39,415 nucleotides of DNA from a virus. The stretch is from positions 1-39,415 of IMG/VR virus record IMGVR_UViG_3300037189_026801, one strand, 5' to 3'. A program made the position numbers and the translations under genes. Shown here piece after piece: positions 36,429-39,415 of this stretch (position 1 is the stretch's first letter; each line of letters begins with the position of its first letter). The notes beneath the pieces were generated by a model that saw only the letters and a list, made by a program, of their open reading frames with translations, had not been told where the DNA came from and did no database searches.

Positions 36429-38831
36429 GTGTACAGTAAAAACAATAAAAAGCCTGCGTGGACCACAAAATTAGCCAATATGTCGCGGTATTCTCGCGAC
36501 AATGTTAAGGCGGCCACGTTAGGCGGCCGGGGCGACGATATCCCGTTTGAGCAAGCTTTCAGCAACTTAGCGCATGCGTATCTGCAAGATAAAGCGCCCG
36601 GACTGCTGGAGCACGAGATCGGTTTCCAGCTCCTAGACCGAAACGCTGAAAATACCAAAGCTGTCGGTATTTTTGCGTTTAAAATCGGGTCGCTGTGGCT
36701 GTACGCGCCGATGTTCTTTCTTAACGGCGACCTCAAAGGCCATGAACTTCTGTACCTGAAAAATCAGGACATGTTCGTGCCGATGAAAGAAAATTGGATT
36801 AATTATCTAATTAACCGCAAGCCTAGCGTGCTCGGGTCTGGCATTGAGCGGCAAATGGCACAATACGGCCAGCGCCAACCGGACTTTACGCAAATGTCGC
36901 GCAGCCCGTCTAAATTTGGTTCGGCCAGGCCGACACTAAAAGAAATGATGACGGCCGTGCTTCCGACGCTGGCCAAAACAGCGACGCTTAACACTGCGGC
37001 AGCTTTTAACGACCTAGGCAAAAGCCTGGATCTGAAAAAGTTTTTAAAAGAAGCGCGTTTGCAGACAATTAATTTTCTAGTAAAGACTTGTCAGAATTCG
37101 CCGGAGCTGGCGGAAGCTTTTGACGCGTTTCACGGCCTAGATGTGATTAAAGAAGCCGTAGACGCCGCCAAAGCTCGGGACAATGCGACCAAAATTGCAA
37201 GCGTACTCTCCGAAGCGCCGGAGACACCCGCCGCCGTTAAAACGCTGCGCATTATTTCTATCGATGCTACGCTGCAAACAGCCGCCCCGCACGACATTAC
37301 TGAAGAAGAGCAGGAAAAACTGCTGAATGATGGCGTGCTTATTCTAGATCAGCGCGATCGCGATAACGTGTCCGTGGCGTACAACATTCAAGCTGAGAAA
37401 AAGTTTTTTAATCCCACAGAGAGCGGGCTGTACGAAATACTCGTAAAACCCGGCGAGATCGAGCGATGCTATGTTGCCGTGTATCCAATGGGCGCGTGCA
37501 AGCGATCGGATTTTGTAACGGTTGTCCGATTGGATGGCCGTAAGGAGTGGATTAATACTCGCGCTGATCACGTGTGGGCTATGGCCCATGTAGACGGCGA
37601 AGAGTTTGATTCCTGGTATAACTCGCTGCCGGAGGCTAATACAATTTCCGGCGATGCGAGGTACATGGCTATTAACAAACGCGGCGACACTACAGTTCCG
37701 TTCCGCAAAATTCGCGAATACGGCTCTGACGAGTTTGGCACATCTGCCTACGAAGTTCACATGGAGGATCATTCAAAATTTCCTCCGCGCGGCAGCATCT
37801 CGGGTTGTTGCTACCACGACCCGCTTAATTATGACAAGTATCGCGATGGCGTGCGTATCCATCTAAACGGCAAAAAGGGCTCTAGCCTTCGGGCAAGCAT
37901 GGGCGACATATTCGTCCCTGAAGGCTACAAGCTTCTTAAAGTCAGCAAGGGCGAAGACGACGCTGAAAGCGCTGAATTAGGTCAGGGTATGTGCGGATGC
38001 GGCGAAAGTGATCCACCGGCGCTTCAGCCCGGCACGCTACTCGATGTGCAGAACGCTTTAATGAATAAAACTGCTGCTTTGGTTATTACGCACAACGGCA
38101 GCGAAGTCGAAATAAATGACGGCGCGCGTCTGTCTGAGAAAAAGGCGCTTGTTTCGCTGGTACAGACTCACGGCTTGCGAGAGTCCGCCGCCCGTGAGCT
38201 ATTAAAGCGTGCCGCCGCCAGCAAAAAGTATGAATGCCGCGTTAAGTACGCCAATCCGTACGGCGCGCCGATGATGATTAATGACGCGCCTGATGCGCCA
38301 ACTATGCCCGAGCCGGTGTATGGCGGCGAAAATATTATGGCAACACGCGTGCCTACACAACTCGGAATTGATATTGGCGTGCCTGTCCCGGGCATGAGCG
38401 CCATGCGCACCGACCGGTCGATTTACAATCCCAACACTATGTACGACCAAACGCCTATGGACAAAATGCAAGATAGCGAGTTACAACGTATTCTTGCCGC
38501 GGCTCAGTCCGGCCAGCGCGAAGTATTCGATACCGCGATGGTTGGCAGTATGCTCCGAGCCGTTCGTGACGACTCGATGGTCGAGCGGTATATGGGTGAT
38601 CTAATGAAAGGTCTAGATAAGATAGGCCGAATTTTGTTTATGTTTTACTGGCACGGCGACAAATTTGCTGAGCGCTACGGCAAATCTGATATGCCCGAAT
38701 TAGAAGACGCGCTACGCAATGCGTTTGAAATGCTTGGCGACGTAATTCTGTTCCTGAAACAAAAGACGATTGAACCGTATCCGACCGATATGTCGCAGTC
38801 TGTAGATTTAAGCGCGGTTGCTAACTCTTAA
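36429..38831 (+). CDS. Large conserved phage protein, probable virion component
   Basis: The protein has 800 residues, starting with GTG at 36429 (MYSKNNKKPAW) behind a perfect GGAGGT. Starts at 36408 or 36417 are possible but less supported. The N-terminal region (about 1-150) is conserved-looking, with LGGRGDDIPFEQAFSNLAHAY and FLNGDLKGHELLYLK. A helical middle (about 180-280) is followed by a beta-rich domain (about 290-560) with GSISGCCYHDP and MCGCGESD, and a helical C-terminus (SMLRAVRDDSMVERYMGDLMKGL, then WHGDKFAERYGKSDMPELEDAL). I recall similar proteins in other large phages without a function. Size and place ahead of probable structural genes fit a structural role. It is not recognisably a portal, capsid or terminase. 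Confidence 0.7.
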   Translation: MYSKNNKKPAWTTKLANMSRYSRDNVKAATLGGRGDDIPFEQAFSNLAHAYLQDKAPGLLEHEIGFQLLDRNAENTKAVGIFAFKIGSLWLYAPMFFLNGDLKGHELLYLKNQDMFVPMKENWINYLINRKPSVLGSGIERQMAQYGQRQPDFTQMSRSPSKFGSARPTLKEMMTAVLPTLAKTATLNTAAAFNDLGKSLDLKKFLKEARLQTINFLVKTCQNSPELAEAFDAFHGLDVIKEAVDAAKARDNATKIASVLSEAPETPAAVKTLRIISIDATLQTAAPHDITEEEQEKLLNDGVLILDQRDRDNVSVAYNIQAEKKFFNPTESGLYEILVKPGEIERCYVAVYPMGACKRSDFVTVVRLDGRKEWINTRADHVWAMAHVDGEEFDSWYNSLPEANTISGDARYMAINKRGDTTVPFRKIREYGSDEFGTSAYEVHMEDHSKFPPRGSISGCCYHDPLNYDKYRDGVRIHLNGKKGSSLRASMGDIFVPEGYKLLKVSKGEDDAESAELGQGMCGCGESDPPALQPGTLLDVQNALMNKTAALVITHNGSEVEINDGARLSEKKALVSLVQTHGLRESAARELLKRAAASKKYECRVKYANPYGAPMMINDAPDAPTMPEPVYGGENIMATRVPTQLGIDIGVPVPGMSAMRTDRSIYNPNTMYDQTPMDKMQDSELQRILAAAQSGQREVFDTAMVGSMLRAVRDDSMVERYMGDLMKGLDKIGRILFMFYWHGDKFAERYGKSDMPELEDALRNAFEMLGDVILFLKQKTIEPYPTDMSQSVDLSAVANS

Positions 38832-38842
38832 TAGGTGAAACA

Positions 38843-39262
38843 ATGGCTAGTACGATTTGGTCTGGCACGAAGGCGTTTTCTGCGACGAGCGGGCAAGAAA
38901 CAATAATCCCCATTCCAATGCCGCACCGAGGTATTCTGCGTGGTTACACGTTAATACAGACATCAGGCGCCAACAACAAATTTGAAGCCGATTTGTATTC
39001 AAGTAATCAAGAAAAGGAACCAAACGCCTCTTTACCGGCCGAAGCTTTTCACGTCATCAGTCTCGCCGATTTCGCCGATGTCGTTGCGGATCCCGATGTA
39101 GTGGCTATTGCTGAAAATAATAATGTTAGCGTGGCGTACCTCAACCGTGACGGCACGCCCACGAGCCCGCAACGTTTTCTTTACTTGTGGATTAAGCCAA
39201 ACGGTTCAGGCAGTAAAAATTTTGTGCTGACCGTAACCGTCGAAACACCGACACTGCGTTAA
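38843..39262 (+). CDS. Small beta-rich probable structural protein
   Basis: This 139-residue protein follows the large protein by 11 bases with an AGGTG site. It is predicted beta-rich: ETIIPIPMPHRGILRGYTLIQ, KFEADLYSS, SVAYLNRDG, RFLYLWIKPN and FVLTVTVETP at the end. No cysteine. The pattern resembles small capsid-decoration, tail or fibre-associated proteins, but no family is certain. The next gene begins 18 bases later. Confidence 0.65.
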   Translation: MASTIWSGTKAFSATSGQETIIPIPMPHRGILRGYTLIQTSGANNKFEADLYSSNQEKEPNASLPAEAFHVISLADFADVVADPDVVAIAENNNVSVAYLNRDGTPTSPQRFLYLWIKPNGSGSKNFVLTVTVETPTLR

Positions 39263-39280
39263 TTTTCACGGAGCGATACC

Positions 39281-39415
39281 ATGCCTGACACACGTGTATT
39301 CCGCGCGCTGCATTTCCCGAACCGACGGCGCGAGGTTGTCAGCGAAGTAGACCCGACGCCAATTAACGTGCAGCCGGGCGAGATACTGTACGACGAAGAA
39401 GAAAACAAACTGTAC
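39281..39415 (+). CDS. Start of a gene cut by the window edge
   Basis: An ATG at 39281 with a GGAG site (39270-39273) opens 45 codons that run to the window end without a stop (MPDTRVFRALHFPNRRR ... ILYDEEENKLY). PGEILYDEEENKLY resembles openings of phage tail or surface proteins, where such a strand starts a beta-rich region, but the fragment is too short to classify. Confidence 0.7.
   Translation, partial: MPDTRVFRALHFPNRRREVVSEVDPTPINVQPGEILYDEEENKLY

Overview
This window is a stretch of a tailed bacteriophage genome, probably a large one. About 50 genes all lie on the + strand, packed head to tail with ATGA/GTGA overlaps and Shine-Dalgarno sites. They include typical phage genes (PhoH, a homing-endonuclease-like gene, one tRNA, many small membrane proteins) mixed with virion-like proteins. 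No integrase, CRISPR array, IS element or attachment site was seen. The Shine-Dalgarno sites, the bacterial-type RNA polymerase and the tRNA point to a bacterial host. The host itself cannot be named from the sequence.

Layout. (1) 1-6124: Pro/Ala-rich small proteins with a shared N-terminal F-x-FG motif, an exported trypsin-like protease, two small membrane proteins, a superfamily 2 helicase with a membrane-like and DUF4236-like tail, a conserved basic protein, a small HEWAH metallopeptidase and a Gly-rich membrane protein. (2) 6131-8002: a Cys-rich DUF5522-like protein, an AlkB-like dioxygenase, a glycosyltransferase and a cupin. (3) 7971-11541: an 802-aa virion-like protein, PhoH and a ferritin-like protein. 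(4) 11541-11752: a multibranched structured RNA. (5) 11762-18885: a GT9-methyltransferase fusion, a second GT9-like protein, a small membrane protein, a HAD phosphatase, a homing-endonuclease-like gene, an actin-like ATPase, a GT25 glycosyltransferase and a GH130/GH43-like propeller. (6) 18975-19201: a second structured RNA, followed by small membrane proteins and tRNA-Asn(GTT). (7) 19811-29082: a 2H phosphoesterase/DUF5661 fusion, Gly-rich membrane proteins, holin-like proteins, a matrixin-type metalloprotease with a cysteine-switch-like motif, a papain-like protein and several unknowns. (8) 29097-36352: a multisubunit RNA polymerase with an unusual gene structure. (9) 36429-39415: a large conserved protein and probable structural proteins.

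The most remarkable element is the RNA polymerase. One 1481-residue protein carries essentially all of beta fused to the N-terminal half of beta-prime, including the DFDGD active site. A separate 629-residue protein carries the rest of beta-prime (bridge helix and trigger loop). Two small unrelated genes lie between them. Neither polymerase protein contains a cysteine, so both zinc sites of bacterial beta-prime are gone. No alpha, omega or sigma subunit is recognisable in the window.

The polymerase, the helicase and a set of Ala/Pro-rich or Gly-rich membrane-type proteins share a lack of cysteine and sit among probable virion genes. I infer that they could be packaged and delivered with the DNA, as is known for N4 and phiKZ virion polymerases. 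The sequence alone does not prove this. The central sugar-active genes suggest that the phage modifies a surface glycan, either its host's or its own.
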